Source: a virus
Reading direction: 5' to 3' (one strand)
DNA length: 24,875 nt
Virus record (IMG/VR): IMGVR_UViG_3300000227_000002
Location: 1 to 24,875 of that record
Shown here: in pieces, positions 7,998-16,062 of the stretch
Layout: each line of letters opens with the position of its first letter
Numbering within the stretch: position 1 is the first letter of the stretch
Notes under the pieces: model-generated
Database searches by the model: none
Seen by the model: only the letters and a program-made list of their open reading frames with translations
What the model was told of the DNA's origin: nothing
Made by a program: the position numbers and the translations under genes

Positions 7998-8759
7998 ATG
8001 AAATTAAAAAATGATGAAAACGATTATTATTTTGGAGAAAGAGAAGAACAAGCAGTAATTGATTATATTCGTTCGGATTCTATTGAAGAAAAAAATAGAA
8101 TATATAATGAAATATTGTTAGTACCATTTAAAAAAATGATACAATCAATATTAAGACGATACCCTATTCATATCGGAAATTACGATATGAATGAAATTGA
8201 GTCTAATGCATTATCTCATTTAATAGAACAAATGGTTAAATTTAATCCCGATACAATAACAAAATCGGGAAATAAAACCAAAGCATATAGTTATTGTCAA
8301 ACAATAATTAGAAATTATTATAAAGACCATAGCAAAAAAAGTTATTACGAAAAAAAAGTAAATTTATGTTATGACGATTTTGTTCATGAAATTTATCAAA
8401 ACAATGAATATGTTTATGAATTAGATATTGATAACCAACAGTATTTAGATAAATTAATTGCTGATATTATAACTGAAATAGAAACTATGATTAATAATAC
8501 TAATAATAATAATTTAAAGAAAAATGAAATTATTGTTGGTGAAGCAATTGTTAATATTTTAAAAAATTGGAATATTTTATTTAGTGAAGAGAGTCCAATT
8601 GGTAATTATCAGAAAAAAATAACAAATAAATTTGAAAAAAATAAAATTTTATTATATTTAAAAGAACAAACTGGTCTAAATACAAAAGAAATTAGAAATG
8701 GTATAAAACCTTTTAAAAATGTTTATTATTTATTGAAATTAAAACATTTAGATAATTAA
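7998..8759 (+). CDS. Late-transcription sigma factor, T4 gp55-like
   Basis: A 253-residue protein resembling the divergent phage sigma factors for late transcription. Residues about 36-112 look like sigma-70 region 2: a helix with LVPFKKMIQSILRRYP, then NEIESNALSHLIEQMVKFNP, and KAYSYCQTIIRNYYKDHSKK, where aromatic and basic residues match the -10 recognition helix. T4 gp55 has about 185 residues; the extra here is a charged central part and a C-terminal helical part. It would direct host RNA polymerase to late promoters with a sliding-clamp co-activator encoded elsewhere. The repeated GTATTTAT-type motif found upstream of virion genes in this window is a candidate target. The ATG at 7998 is preceded in frame directly by TAA, so this is the longest possible start. 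No usual promoter is seen in the 40-bp gap. Confidence 0.7.
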   Translation: MKLKNDENDYYFGEREEQAVIDYIRSDSIEEKNRIYNEILLVPFKKMIQSILRRYPIHIGNYDMNEIESNALSHLIEQMVKFNPDTITKSGNKTKAYSYCQTIIRNYYKDHSKKSYYEKKVNLCYDDFVHEIYQNNEYVYELDIDNQQYLDKLIADIITEIETMINNTNNNNLKKNEIIVGEAIVNILKNWNILFSEESPIGNYQKKITNKFEKNKILLYLKEQTGLNTKEIRNGIKPFKNVYYLLKLKHLDN

Positions 8760-8760
8760 A

Positions 8761-8768
8761 GTATTTAT
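8761..8768 (+). promoter_or_regulatory. Putative late promoter motif, gene at 8792
   Basis: AAGTATTTATATAAATAATAA, core 23 nt before the ATG at 8792. It directly follows the sigma-factor stop codon and contains an overlapping TATAAATA at 8768-8775. Confidence 0.5.
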
Positions 8769-8791
8769 ATAAATAATAAAACATAGTTGTT

Positions 8792-9172
8792 ATGCCTAGA
8801 CCACAAAGAAAAAAATTAAAATTTGATGAAGAAAGTGTGAATAAACTTCTTCAAGAAATATATGATGATAGCTATAATATTAGAGCTAAAATTGCTAGAT
8901 TATTTACCAAATGGGAAACTAAAATTAAAGAAACTGGTGAAGTTGCTGCTATTGGTGACCAAATTGTTAAATTAATTGCTGCTGAAGCAAAAAATCAAGA
9001 CCAGAAAATAATGATTTTAAAATATCTAAAAGAAGTCGTTTACGATAATAAAAATAGTAATAGTAATAATAATGATGATGAAAAAAGTATTGTTGATTCA
9101 AATAGAAGAAACGAATTACTTAATTTTGTAGCCGAAGAACTTAGAAAAAAAGAATCTGAAAAGAAAAAATAA
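8792..9172 (+). CDS. Hypothetical charged helical protein, 126 residues
   Basis: Not recognised. It has a basic N-terminus (MPRPQRKKLKFDEE), a helical middle with KIARLFTKWETKIKETGEVAAIGDQIVKL split by a short GEVAAIG turn, an Asn/Ser/Asp-rich linker near residues 88-100 and a charged C-terminal helix ending in poly-Lys/Glu. No signal peptide or membrane segment. It starts a new transcription unit, as a strong GTATTTAT motif lies just upstream, and its stop codon abuts the ATG of the next gene with no gap. A small DNA-packaging or assembly protein would fit the size and charge, but nothing in the sequence proves it. Confidence 0.75.
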   Translation: MPRPQRKKLKFDEESVNKLLQEIYDDSYNIRAKIARLFTKWETKIKETGEVAAIGDQIVKLIAAEAKNQDQKIMILKYLKEVVYDNKNSNSNNNDDEKSIVDSNRRNELLNFVAEELRKKESEKKK

Positions 9173-10492
9173 ATGAATAGAACCGATAATAAAAGAAACG
9201 TTTTTAATACAATAAAAACATATAATTCAATGAATCAGACGTATAAAACAAAAAAAGAATCTGATTCAATGAAATCTATTAATAATGACAAAAACTCAAT
9301 AATATTTTTAATAGATACGTTAAAAGTTCTTGCTGGTGCTGGTGCGTTAAAAATTTTAATTGGTTCAATGTTAACAAAATTATTAAAAAATACCGAAAAG
9401 GATGTAAAGGTTTCAATGAAAAAACAATTTACACAATCAAATGCAAGTGAACCTTTGCCAAATAATTTTACTAATAATGGTATTAATGTTAATGTTAATA
9501 AAATTGATACTTCTGGTAAATTAAAAGTTAGTCCAAATTCGATTGAAAATGGCGGTAATTTAATATATGGTCAGCCAAATAGCAATAATTTTGATTATAA
9601 TGCGTATAATGCAATTCAATCTGAAGGTACACCTGTTAATTGCAATAATTTGAAATTACAATATAATTCAGCAACTGATTCTTTTAATATTAAACCAAAT
9701 GGTACGTCATCTAATATTAATTCATTTTTTAATGCGTATATTGATAATGCTCAAATTATAAATTCTGATGAAATTGTTAGTAATACAATGGATAGAATTT
9801 TTGGAACTTTATCTAGTCAACAAAATAAAACACCTGATAGTATATTGAATGAATTAATTATTGAGAAATTGTTAAATCAAGTTTTAGAAGGTAACTATTC
9901 TTTTGAAATATCTTCTAATGATTTAAATGATTTACAAGATTTAGCGTATCAATTAAGTAATGGTGTTGTAGGATTAGATTTGGGTTGCGGTTATATGCCA
10001 GCGTCTTTAAGTATTCAAGATTTAAATAATTTAATTAATGCAATTTCTAGAAATAGTAATCCATTTGAAGTAGCAAATGCATTAGAAACAGCACTTGATA
10101 ATTCTTTGACTAATAATACTGATAAAGCAAATCAAAATAAAGAAACTATAAAAGATAATTATTTTCAAAGCATTATTAATAATTTAATTGTTAAAGTTTT
10201 TGTTGCAATTACAACCGCACCACAAATTCGAACATTACAAGGTATTTCTAGTTCATTTCAGAATAATGGTCAAGCAATGATTGATGATACCAAAAATGAT
10301 ATGAAAAAATGGAAAACATTTATTATTTGTATGGGTAAGCAAATATTAATGATGTTTTCTAAATTTATTTTTGATTTGATTTTAGTATATTTAGTTAAAC
10401 TGATTAGTAAAATTCAAAAAAAAGTAATTAAAGAAAAAATTGAAAGTTTTAAAAAAATTATAAAAAGTTTAATTAAAAATGAAAGTGGTTAA
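9173..10492 (+). CDS. Putative virion protein with two hydrophobic segments
   Basis: A 439-residue protein with no recognised domain. After a polar N-terminus, residues 42-70 form a hydrophobic helix with the small-residue stretch VLAGAGALKILIGSMLTKLL. Residues about 95-180 are rich in Asn, Ser and Gly and look like extended or disordered structure. A mixed helical domain covers about 190-320, with GLDLGCGYMPASLS in it. Residues 382-412 are strongly hydrophobic (FIICMGKQILMMFSKFIFDL onwards) and could span a membrane, followed by a Lys-rich tail. It lies between an unknown charged gene and the baseplate cluster leading to the gp5-like hub, so a baseplate or injected membrane-active role is plausible (inference). 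Confidence 0.7.
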   Translation: MNRTDNKRNVFNTIKTYNSMNQTYKTKKESDSMKSINNDKNSIIFLIDTLKVLAGAGALKILIGSMLTKLLKNTEKDVKVSMKKQFTQSNASEPLPNNFTNNGINVNVNKIDTSGKLKVSPNSIENGGNLIYGQPNSNNFDYNAYNAIQSEGTPVNCNNLKLQYNSATDSFNIKPNGTSSNINSFFNAYIDNAQIINSDEIVSNTMDRIFGTLSSQQNKTPDSILNELIIEKLLNQVLEGNYSFEISSNDLNDLQDLAYQLSNGVVGLDLGCGYMPASLSIQDLNNLINAISRNSNPFEVANALETALDNSLTNNTDKANQNKETIKDNYFQSIINNLIVKVFVAITTAPQIRTLQGISSSFQNNGQAMIDDTKNDMKKWKTFIICMGKQILMMFSKFIFDLILVYLVKLISKIQKKVIKEKIESFKKIIKSLIKNESG

Positions 10493-10534
10493 AACACTAA
10501 TTATTAATAATTTAATTTTTTAAATATATAAATT

Positions 10535-10705
10535 ATGATAGTAGACCAAAAATTAAACAAAAATATTATTGGTGCTTATTTAATTGATGGAGATATTAAT
10601 GGAACTATGTTAGGAACAACAAAAAAACCGAATTTATTTAATAGGTTGTTTATTAGATTAATATTAGGATGGAAATGGATTTCAATTAATAAAATAAAAA
10701 AATAA
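10535..10705 (+). CDS. Small hypothetical protein, 56 residues
   Basis: An ORF from ATG at 10535 to TAA at 10703-10705. The protein starts MIVDQKLNKNIIGAYLIDGD and ends with a Trp-containing hydrophobic part and Lys-rich tail (FIRLILGWKWISINKIKK). It fits in the 224-bp gap between two larger genes of the same strand, and its codon use is like theirs. The next gene starts 11 bases later. Two Trp codons and a Gly-rich loop argue for a real protein rather than AT noise. Function unknown. Confidence 0.6.
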   Translation: MIVDQKLNKNIIGAYLIDGDINGTMLGTTKKPNLFNRLFIRLILGWKWISINKIKK

Positions 10706-10716
10706 TATATTTTAAT

Positions 10717-11124
10717 ATGGGAATTGATTTTAGCAATATTGATTCTATTATAGATGGTTTTGATAAAATTTTAAGTTTATCATCAATTGGTTCACCACCG
10801 CCAATACCAGTTCCATTAATATTAACTGGTGTTCCTAAAAGAACTGGATTATCAGCAACAAAAATTGCAGCACGTATTATTTCAAGAAAAAATGAAGCAG
10901 GTCTTCCTGTTGGTATTTTATCGACAGGAAATGCAAATCCTGATGAATTAATGGAAGTTATTAGAATTGAAGAAATAGTTAGAGCATTACAGGAAGATGC
11001 AATAATAAGCGTTGCAGTTCCACCCGGTATTTCATTGTCTGCAGCAGGTATTTCATCAACAGGTCCTGTATCTGTTTTTGGTACAACAATAACATACATT
11101 AAGGGTTATGGAGTTATACAATAA
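10717..11124 (+). CDS. Putative baseplate-associated protein, 135 residues
   Basis: Not assigned to a family. It is noticeably less AT-biased in amino-acid use than its neighbours: rich in Gly, Pro, Ser, Ile and Val, with PPPIPVPLILTGVPKRTGLS (residues about 28-47) and a C-terminal part AVPPGISLSAAGISSTGPVS (about 99-118) that reads as a beta-rich tip or adaptor. A short charged helical stretch (NPDELMEVIRIEEIVRALQE) lies between. It precedes a coiled-coil ORF and the gp5-like hub protein; its TAA overlaps the next ATG by one base (TAATG). A role at the baseplate hub or spike, similar in place to PAAR-type tips, is possible but no PAAR motif is seen. A 137-residue minus-strand frame over it is a shadow. 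Confidence 0.75.
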   Translation: MGIDFSNIDSIIDGFDKILSLSSIGSPPPIPVPLILTGVPKRTGLSATKIAARIISRKNEAGLPVGILSTGNANPDELMEVIRIEEIVRALQEDAIISVAVPPGISLSAAGISSTGPVSVFGTTITYIKGYGVIQ

Positions 11125-11342
11125 TGAAAGATTTAAAAGAATATACAATTATTGAATTAATTAAAATTAGTAATGATTTATCAATAAAACATGATGAATT
11201 AAAAAAAAGAATTGTTGATGATTCGTTAGTTATTGATGAATTACAAGAAAAAATTAATAATAATTTGATGGAGTTAGATGAATTAGAAAAAAAATATGTT
11301 TTAATTATTGAAGAATTAAATAATAGAAATTATGTCAGATGA
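11124..11342 (+). CDS. Small coiled-coil protein, 72 residues
   Basis: Almost the whole protein is one predicted coiled coil: Leu, Ile and Val recur at heptad spacing from residue 8 to about 66 between charged residues (for example VDDSLVIDELQEKINNNLME). It starts on the A of the upstream stop (TAATG) and its own TGA lies 11 bases inside the next gene, so translation of the three genes is likely coupled. The function is unknown; small coiled-coil proteins next to hub genes may act as assembly partners. Confidence 0.7.
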   Translation: MKDLKEYTIIELIKISNDLSIKHDELKKRIVDDSLVIDELQEKINNNLMELDELEKKYVLIIEELNNRNYVR

Positions 11343-12225
11343 ATCTACAAAAATATTAAATACATCAAATCCATATAATACAACACCAGCATATATTGAA
11401 CTTAATAGAACTATTTATTATGGATATGTTGTAAGTATTGATGATGATACTGATGGTGGTAGAATTAAAGTAAGAATACCTGATTTAGATAATAATATTG
11501 ATGACAATAATTTACCTTGGGCATATCCTTTATTACCAAAATTTTTTCATGTATTTCCTAAAGTAGATGAAATTGTTAGAATTTTCATTGAAGATAATAA
11601 ATTTCCACAAAGAAGTCGATATTGGCTGGGTAGTGTTATATCACAATTACATAAAATCGAATATGATAATAAAATATCAGCATTATCAACCACAAATTTA
11701 GGATTTATTGCACCCGATGTAGCACCTAGTAAATATCCTGATTCTGATGGAGTTTTTCCATTAAAAACTGATATTGGTATTATTGGCAGAGTTAATACTG
11801 ATGTAATTTTAAGAGAAAATCAGATTTTTATTCGTGCTGGTAAACATGAAAATAATAATATTTTAAAGTTTAATAATATTAATCCTGCTCAAATTAATTT
11901 AAATTTTGAAGCAAATACTAATAATGATGATTATTATAGTAATACCATTATTAGTAGTGATAAAATTGCAATAATTTCTCATGATGGCATACCTAAATTT
12001 AAACCCACTAATTTAACACAACAAGATAAAATAGATATATTTAATAATGGACATCCAATGGTACGTGGTGATGTACTTGTTGAAGCATTAAATTTAATAA
12101 GAAACGCATTAATTGCTCATATTCATGGTTATTCTGCAATACCAGCAGAAAAAACTGAAATTATATTACAATTGGAAAATATTGATTTTGAAAATATGTT
12201 ACAAAAAAACATTGTTATTAATTAA
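11332..12225 (+). CDS. Baseplate hub protein, gp5 OB-fold-like
   Basis: A 297-residue protein whose residues about 27-105 match the N-terminal OB-fold of T4 gp5 and similar hub proteins: TIYYGYVVSIDDDTDGGRIK, then VRIPDLD, the LPWAYPLLPKFFHVFPKVDE stretch and RYWLGSVISQ. Such domains form the ring at the tail tip under the tube. The lysozyme domain and triple-stranded beta-helix of T4 gp5 (575 residues) are both absent. The remainder has a beta-rich segment (DVILRENQIFIRAG, about 156-169), and a helical stretch GDVLVEALNLIRNALIAHIH, a feature often seen in gp5-type proteins of other phages. It ends its plus-strand cluster at a bidirectional terminator. Overlap with the previous gene is 11 bases. 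Confidence 0.8.
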   Translation: MSDESTKILNTSNPYNTTPAYIELNRTIYYGYVVSIDDDTDGGRIKVRIPDLDNNIDDNNLPWAYPLLPKFFHVFPKVDEIVRIFIEDNKFPQRSRYWLGSVISQLHKIEYDNKISALSTTNLGFIAPDVAPSKYPDSDGVFPLKTDIGIIGRVNTDVILRENQIFIRAGKHENNNILKFNNINPAQINLNFEANTNNDDYYSNTIISSDKIAIISHDGIPKFKPTNLTQQDKIDIFNNGHPMVRGDVLVEALNLIRNALIAHIHGYSAIPAEKTEIILQLENIDFENMLQKNIVIN

Positions 12226-12228
12226 AAT

Positions 12229-12258
12229 AAAAAAGTCACTATAATTAGTGGCTTTTTT
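12229..12258. terminator. Bidirectional intrinsic terminator
   Basis: A stem of AAAAAAGTCACTA and TAGTGGCTTTTTT with a TAAT loop (one G-T pair), T-rich on both sides, lies between the convergent hub and tail-tube genes. It can end transcription from both. Confidence 0.9.
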
Positions 12259-12266
12259 ATTTATTA

Positions 12267-12755
12267 TTATACATTTAATATACATCTCCATGGTTGAACT
12301 TCCAATGTAATATTCGTTAATTCATCACTACCATAATCATTATCACCAAAATTGATATTTGTTATCATACATTGCTCTAATGTCCATTTTTCAACTTCAA
12401 TACCAGTTGGGTCTAATGATTTTAAAATAATTGTTTTTTTATAACCAGCAGCATATCCCATTCTACCCGTTAATGATTCTGCATGTAATCTTACCCATTC
12501 CATTAATATTTGAGATGTAGAAGGACCTATTGGGTCAATAAATGTAATTGTCACAGGGTCCCAACTATATCTTCCAGCAACATAATTTTGTTCATTCATA
12601 TATGGAATTGAAACACTGTTTATTTTCATTGATGGTCTTTTGAATTTTTGTATTTGCCAAACTTCAACATTAACATCTATAATTTCTGCAAAAAATCTAT
12701 TAACCCTTTTTGGTTCATAGGTGAATGGTACATCTCTTAACATAATGCCTGCCAT
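12267..12755 (-). CDS. Tail tube protein, gp19-like
   Basis: A 162-residue protein of almost exactly the T4 gp19 length (163). The order of beta-strand segments is that of contractile-tail tube proteins: RVNRFFAEIIDVNVEVWQIQ (18-37), SVSIPYMNEQNYVAGRYSWD (47-66), then VTITFIDPIGPSTSQILMEW and a C-terminal ELTNITLEVQPWRCILNV. Tube monomers stack into hexameric rings inside the sheath, through which DNA passes. It lies two genes after the sheath in the same direction, as expected. The convergent terminator is at its 3' end, and a GTATTTAT motif is 41 nt upstream of the ATG. Confidence 0.88.
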   Translation of the reverse strand: MAGIMLRDVPFTYEPKRVNRFFAEIIDVNVEVWQIQKFKRPSMKINSVSIPYMNEQNYVAGRYSWDPVTITFIDPIGPSTSQILMEWVRLHAESLTGRMGYAAGYKKTIILKSLDPTGIEVEKWTLEQCMITNINFGDNDYGSDELTNITLEVQPWRCILNV

Positions 12756-12796
12756 ATATTCTATATATTTAATTTAATATACTTTTATTTTTTTAT

Positions 12797-12804
12797 ATAA
12801 ATAC
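12797..12804 (-). promoter_or_regulatory. Putative late promoter motif, tail tube
   Basis: GAGTATTTATATAAAAAAAT on the minus strand, core 41 nt before the tube ATG, in the short gap after the 107-residue gene. Confidence 0.5.
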
Positions 12805-12824
12805 TCAACATAAAAAAAATTAAT

Positions 12825-13148
12825 TTATTTAGGTAATTTACCCGTTCTCAAGTAAAATCTTTCTTCGATAATTGATAATTTTTTTATTGGTGTTTCTTTT
12901 ATATTCAATTGTGTTGATTTATTAATATTTTTATTTTCATATGTATTATCATAACTATTTTTTACTTCAAATTCAATTTCAATATCCGATTTGGTATTTG
13001 AAACATTATTAATTTCAACATTATCATTATTCACATTAATTTTACTTTCACTATTTGATTCGGTAGTTGAAATATCATTTGTTTCTAAATCATCATTATT
13101 TACAATAATTTTAGTTTCTTTTTTTATATTAATTGCTTTTTTTCTCAT
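12825..13148 (-). CDS. Repeat-containing hydrophilic protein between sheath and tube
   Basis: A 107-residue protein of unknown function, almost lacking hydrophobic residues until its last 20. Residues 12-34 and 35-57 are a tandem duplication: TKIIVNNDDLETNDISTTES and SKINVNNDNVEINNVSNTKS begin the two copies. Residues 58-90 are again Asn/Lys/Glu-rich. The C-terminus, IIEERFYLRTGKLPK, is different in character and looks like a short binding motif. It lies alone between the sheath and tube genes with its own promoter-like motif 38 nt upstream and a terminator before that. It may be a disordered linker or assembly factor. A plus-strand frame over 12991-13200 is a shadow. Confidence 0.65.
   Translation of the reverse strand: MRKKAINIKKETKIIVNNDDLETNDISTTESNSESKINVNNDNVEINNVSNTKSDIEIEFEVKNSYDNTYENKNINKSTQLNIKETPIKKLSIIEERFYLRTGKLPK
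12978..13115 (-). repeat. Two-copy 69-bp tandem repeat inside the 107-residue gene
   Basis: Bases 13115-13047 and 13046-12978 (minus strand) are diverged direct copies of 69 bp, coding for 23 residues each. The reading frame is kept and the differences are scattered, so the duplication is old. Confidence 0.7.
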
Positions 13149-13186
13149 ATATGTTTATTATTTTTATAATCAAATTATTATTTTAT

Positions 13187-13194
13187 ATAAATAC
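13187..13194 (-). promoter_or_regulatory. Putative late promoter motif, 107-residue gene
   Basis: AAGTATTTATATAAAATAAT on the minus strand, core 38 nt before the ATG at 13148 and just downstream of the sheath terminator. Confidence 0.5.
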
Positions 13195-13203
13195 TTTTAA
13201 TTT

Positions 13204-13237
13204 AAAAAAGACCTACCTTATTAAGGTTGGTCTTTTT
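13204..13237 (-). terminator. Intrinsic terminator after the sheath gene
   Basis: AAAAAAGACC-T-ACCTT-ATT-AAGGT-T-GGTC-TTTTT: a stem with one T-T mismatch, ending in a T-tract on both strands. It lies eight bases after the sheath stop codon. Confidence 0.88.
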
Positions 13238-13244
13238 ATAATTA

Positions 13245-16001
13245 TTACGCACCTACGTCTTCAAAACTAGCACCAGATGGCGTAATTGTAAATGTAATAC
13301 CAATATATTCTAAAGTTCGTGTTGGCTTAATAAATATTTCACCGTATAATTCATTTCTATCACGAGTTTCAGGCGTATTATTAGTATCATCCATTTTTAT
13401 TCTAAAATCAATTAATCCACGTTCTCTTTTAATTGTTTCTAATAGAGGATTTGCTTTTTCTAAAAATTGGTCAATTGTTGCTTGGTCATTTTGGTCAAAA
13501 ACTAACCTGATTGCGATATTTGCAATAAGTACTTTTATTTGAAGCAATAATCTACGAACATTAATTCTATTTAATGCGGTTTCTTTAATTTGTAATGTTT
13601 TTTGACCAAATATTGCAGTACCAACATCAGCAAAATCTGCTAATGGATTAATATTTGCTGCGTATAAAATATCTCTCGCTTCTTGACTTAATTTATATTT
13701 AGATTTTCTAGCATTGGTAACACCACGAGTTAAACCAGCAGGAGCAAACCATGGATATTTTACGTTATCAGTAAATGCCATTGATTTAACTACTTCACCT
13801 GTTGGTGGAATATACAAATTAACATTGTTTTCATTATCTCTAATTTGAATCCATGGAAAATAGGTACATGCGTAGTTACTATCAATACCTGTATCTTTTA
13901 GAGCATTTGCTATTTGTTGTGCTGCTATAATATCAGATTTACCACCGTCACCAATACTTGTTGAAATTTCAATATCTGGTGAATCTATTATATATAGACT
14001 ATCTGTTCTTTGTTTTTCAATCATTTCAATAGTTTCTCTCACCAATATTGAATTATCCATCCAATTAATACCGGGTGTTGCAAATAAATTAATTGTAACA
14101 TTTTCTGGATTTGCAAAAGTTTCAATTGCAGTTTTCCATGCTTGATAATCATTAGTAGGCACTACATTTGGTTGTCCCGGTAATCCACTATAAATACCAC
14201 CTTGTTGATAACCATCACCATTTGAACGTTTATTACGATGAACATTCCATCCATCAAAACCACCTGCTGGTACTAATGTGAACTTTCTTGATTTAATATC
14301 CTTATATGGATTATTAACATCTTCAACATCTTTATATGTTCTAAATGATGCTTCACCAACTTCAAACTCACCAATATATATATTTCCATTGTAATATGTG
14401 CTAGTTGCACCGCTATCCATATGGAATCCTTTTGATTTTACATGTGCTGATGATGGTTTACCATTGAAATTGAATAAATTTTGATTAATACCACTACCTG
14501 CTAACTGTGCTGAATCATATCCGTGTTCTGAAATACCTAAATAATATTTTGATAATCTACCAATTTCGTTTGCATCATATTTAGTTTTATAAAATATTTT
14601 TGGCGGTTTTCCATTTGTAGTTAAATCACCAGTTGCTGATGATGTATAATCATTTAACATATATCCTTCAAAACCTGCAGGAAATACTTTATCTGGTATT
14701 TCATTATTTAATTCTACCATTACATATTTGCTCATTAATGGATATTCACCATCAGTTGTACCAATTTTTTGTGCTAAATAACTATTTAATCCTTTAATTA
14801 ATGTACATTTATTATAACTTTCTAATATGATTGGACTTGCATCTGTGTCATAAAAATCTCTAATTATTACATCGAATTCATATGTAATTGGATTAATATT
14901 GGTTATTGATATTTTAATTTCATTATTCGCTGAATCACCATCACTAATTGTTATAAATTTAAATAATCTATTTACTTGACTACCCATTAATTGCGATACT
15001 ACCCAAGGTGTTTCTGGTGTTTGATATTTAATTTTCCAATCAGTAAAATTATTGGTTTTCCCTGTTAATATATGTGTATTTATACCATAACCCAATCCAT
15101 ATGCATCTAATTTCTTTATTAAATCAGGATATATTGCTTCAACCCAAATTTTTGTGTTTTTATCTTTTGGCGTTTTACCTATTACATTAGGTAAATAATT
15201 AGAATCATTTGGATTTAATGATACTTTATGTGTTTCAGTACTACCACTATCTGATGCAATTAAATTAAAAATACCAAACATATCACCAACACCAATTAGT
15301 GTTTGATTTGTGTTAATTGATAAATTCGTTGCTTTAAATACTATTCTAGGTTCTTCATTTACCGAATCAAACACATCTGCACGGCTTCTTATTACAGCCA
15401 ATACCATATTTTCATATTCACTTAATGAATTTCCTGTTATGGTAATTGGAGTAACATTAACAATACCATTAGAACCAACAATATTTGTCACAACAAATGA
15501 ATATGCAATACCTTTAAATGTATTATCTAATTGTTTGGTAAATCCAGTAAATGAATATCCAGTATCACCAACACTATATAGTGTTCTACCAAGATATATA
15601 TTATTGGTAAAATTATCATTATATGATGTTCCAGATGTCGCACCTGTTGTTGATAAATCAACACCAGCACTTAATGTTAACATCCATGCAGTTCCAGCAT
15701 CATAACCGCTTAACCCTAATACCCTTGTTACGTATAATTGATTTGATTGTGACAAGTATGCATCTGCAACATATGGTAAATGATATTGTAATCCATTATT
15801 ATTAGGAAATTTTTTCGTGCTTTTACCACCAAATCTAGTTCTAAATTCATTTTTATCTTGTATTGCAACTGGTTCAAATGCAGGTCCTTTTAATGTTTCG
15901 CCAACTAAACCCAATGTAGTTATACCGACATTTCTAGTTACATAAGTTAAATCTCTTTCTTTAAATTTATAACCGGGAGATGTGAATATAAATTCTGCCA
16001 T
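13245..16001 (-). CDS. Tail sheath protein, gp18-like
   Basis: A 918-residue contractile sheath subunit. The N-terminus has the standard opening FTSPGYKFKERDLTYVTRNV (residues 6-25), followed by TLGLVGETLKGPAFEPVAI and FRTRFGG, found in most phage sheaths. The C-terminal part has YPWFAPAGLTRGVTNA, LADFADVGTAIFGQKTLQ and RINVRRLLLQIKVLIANIA, the conserved sheath core that also contacts the tube. T4 gp18 has about 659 residues; the excess here falls in the middle (roughly residues 120-600), consistent with additional outer domains. A terminator follows immediately and a GTATTTAT motif lies 53 nt upstream. The ATG at 15999-16001 is the natural start, as MAEFIFTSPGY matches family N-termini. Confidence 0.93.
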   Translation of the reverse strand: MAEFIFTSPGYKFKERDLTYVTRNVGITTLGLVGETLKGPAFEPVAIQDKNEFRTRFGGKSTKKFPNNNGLQYHLPYVADAYLSQSNQLYVTRVLGLSGYDAGTAWMLTLSAGVDLSTTGATSGTSYNDNFTNNIYLGRTLYSVGDTGYSFTGFTKQLDNTFKGIAYSFVVTNIVGSNGIVNVTPITITGNSLSEYENMVLAVIRSRADVFDSVNEEPRIVFKATNLSINTNQTLIGVGDMFGIFNLIASDSGSTETHKVSLNPNDSNYLPNVIGKTPKDKNTKIWVEAIYPDLIKKLDAYGLGYGINTHILTGKTNNFTDWKIKYQTPETPWVVSQLMGSQVNRLFKFITISDGDSANNEIKISITNINPITYEFDVIIRDFYDTDASPIILESYNKCTLIKGLNSYLAQKIGTTDGEYPLMSKYVMVELNNEIPDKVFPAGFEGYMLNDYTSSATGDLTTNGKPPKIFYKTKYDANEIGRLSKYYLGISEHGYDSAQLAGSGINQNLFNFNGKPSSAHVKSKGFHMDSGATSTYYNGNIYIGEFEVGEASFRTYKDVEDVNNPYKDIKSRKFTLVPAGGFDGWNVHRNKRSNGDGYQQGGIYSGLPGQPNVVPTNDYQAWKTAIETFANPENVTINLFATPGINWMDNSILVRETIEMIEKQRTDSLYIIDSPDIEISTSIGDGGKSDIIAAQQIANALKDTGIDSNYACTYFPWIQIRDNENNVNLYIPPTGEVVKSMAFTDNVKYPWFAPAGLTRGVTNARKSKYKLSQEARDILYAANINPLADFADVGTAIFGQKTLQIKETALNRINVRRLLLQIKVLIANIAIRLVFDQNDQATIDQFLEKANPLLETIKRERGLIDFRIKMDDTNNTPETRDRNELYGEIFIKPTRTLEYIGITFTITPSGASFEDVGA

Positions 16002-16054
16002 TTTGTTGATAATTTTATTAGATATATTTTAGTTATTTTTTATGTTCGTTTTCA

Positions 16055-16062
16055 ATAAATAC
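16055..16062 (-). promoter_or_regulatory. Putative late promoter motif, sheath
   Basis: TTAGTATTTATTGAAAACGA on the minus strand, core 53 nt before the sheath ATG. It lacks the TATAAA tail seen in other copies. Confidence 0.4.

Noticed and set aside
10686-11099. 137-residue minus-strand ORF
   Set aside because: Antisense shadow of the 135-residue plus-strand gene, which has proper stop/start coupling with its neighbours.
12978-13115. Possible CRISPR or iteron array
   Set aside because: Only two diverged copies, no spacers, and the repeat stays in the reading frame of a gene.
12991-13200. 69-residue plus-strand ORF with hydrophobic translation
   Set aside because: Antisense of the Asn/Asp/Glu repeat gene; the hydrophobicity is just the complement of those codons.
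15310-15805. Two plus-strand ORFs within the sheath gene
   Set aside because: Shadows of a well-conserved coding sequence on the other strand.
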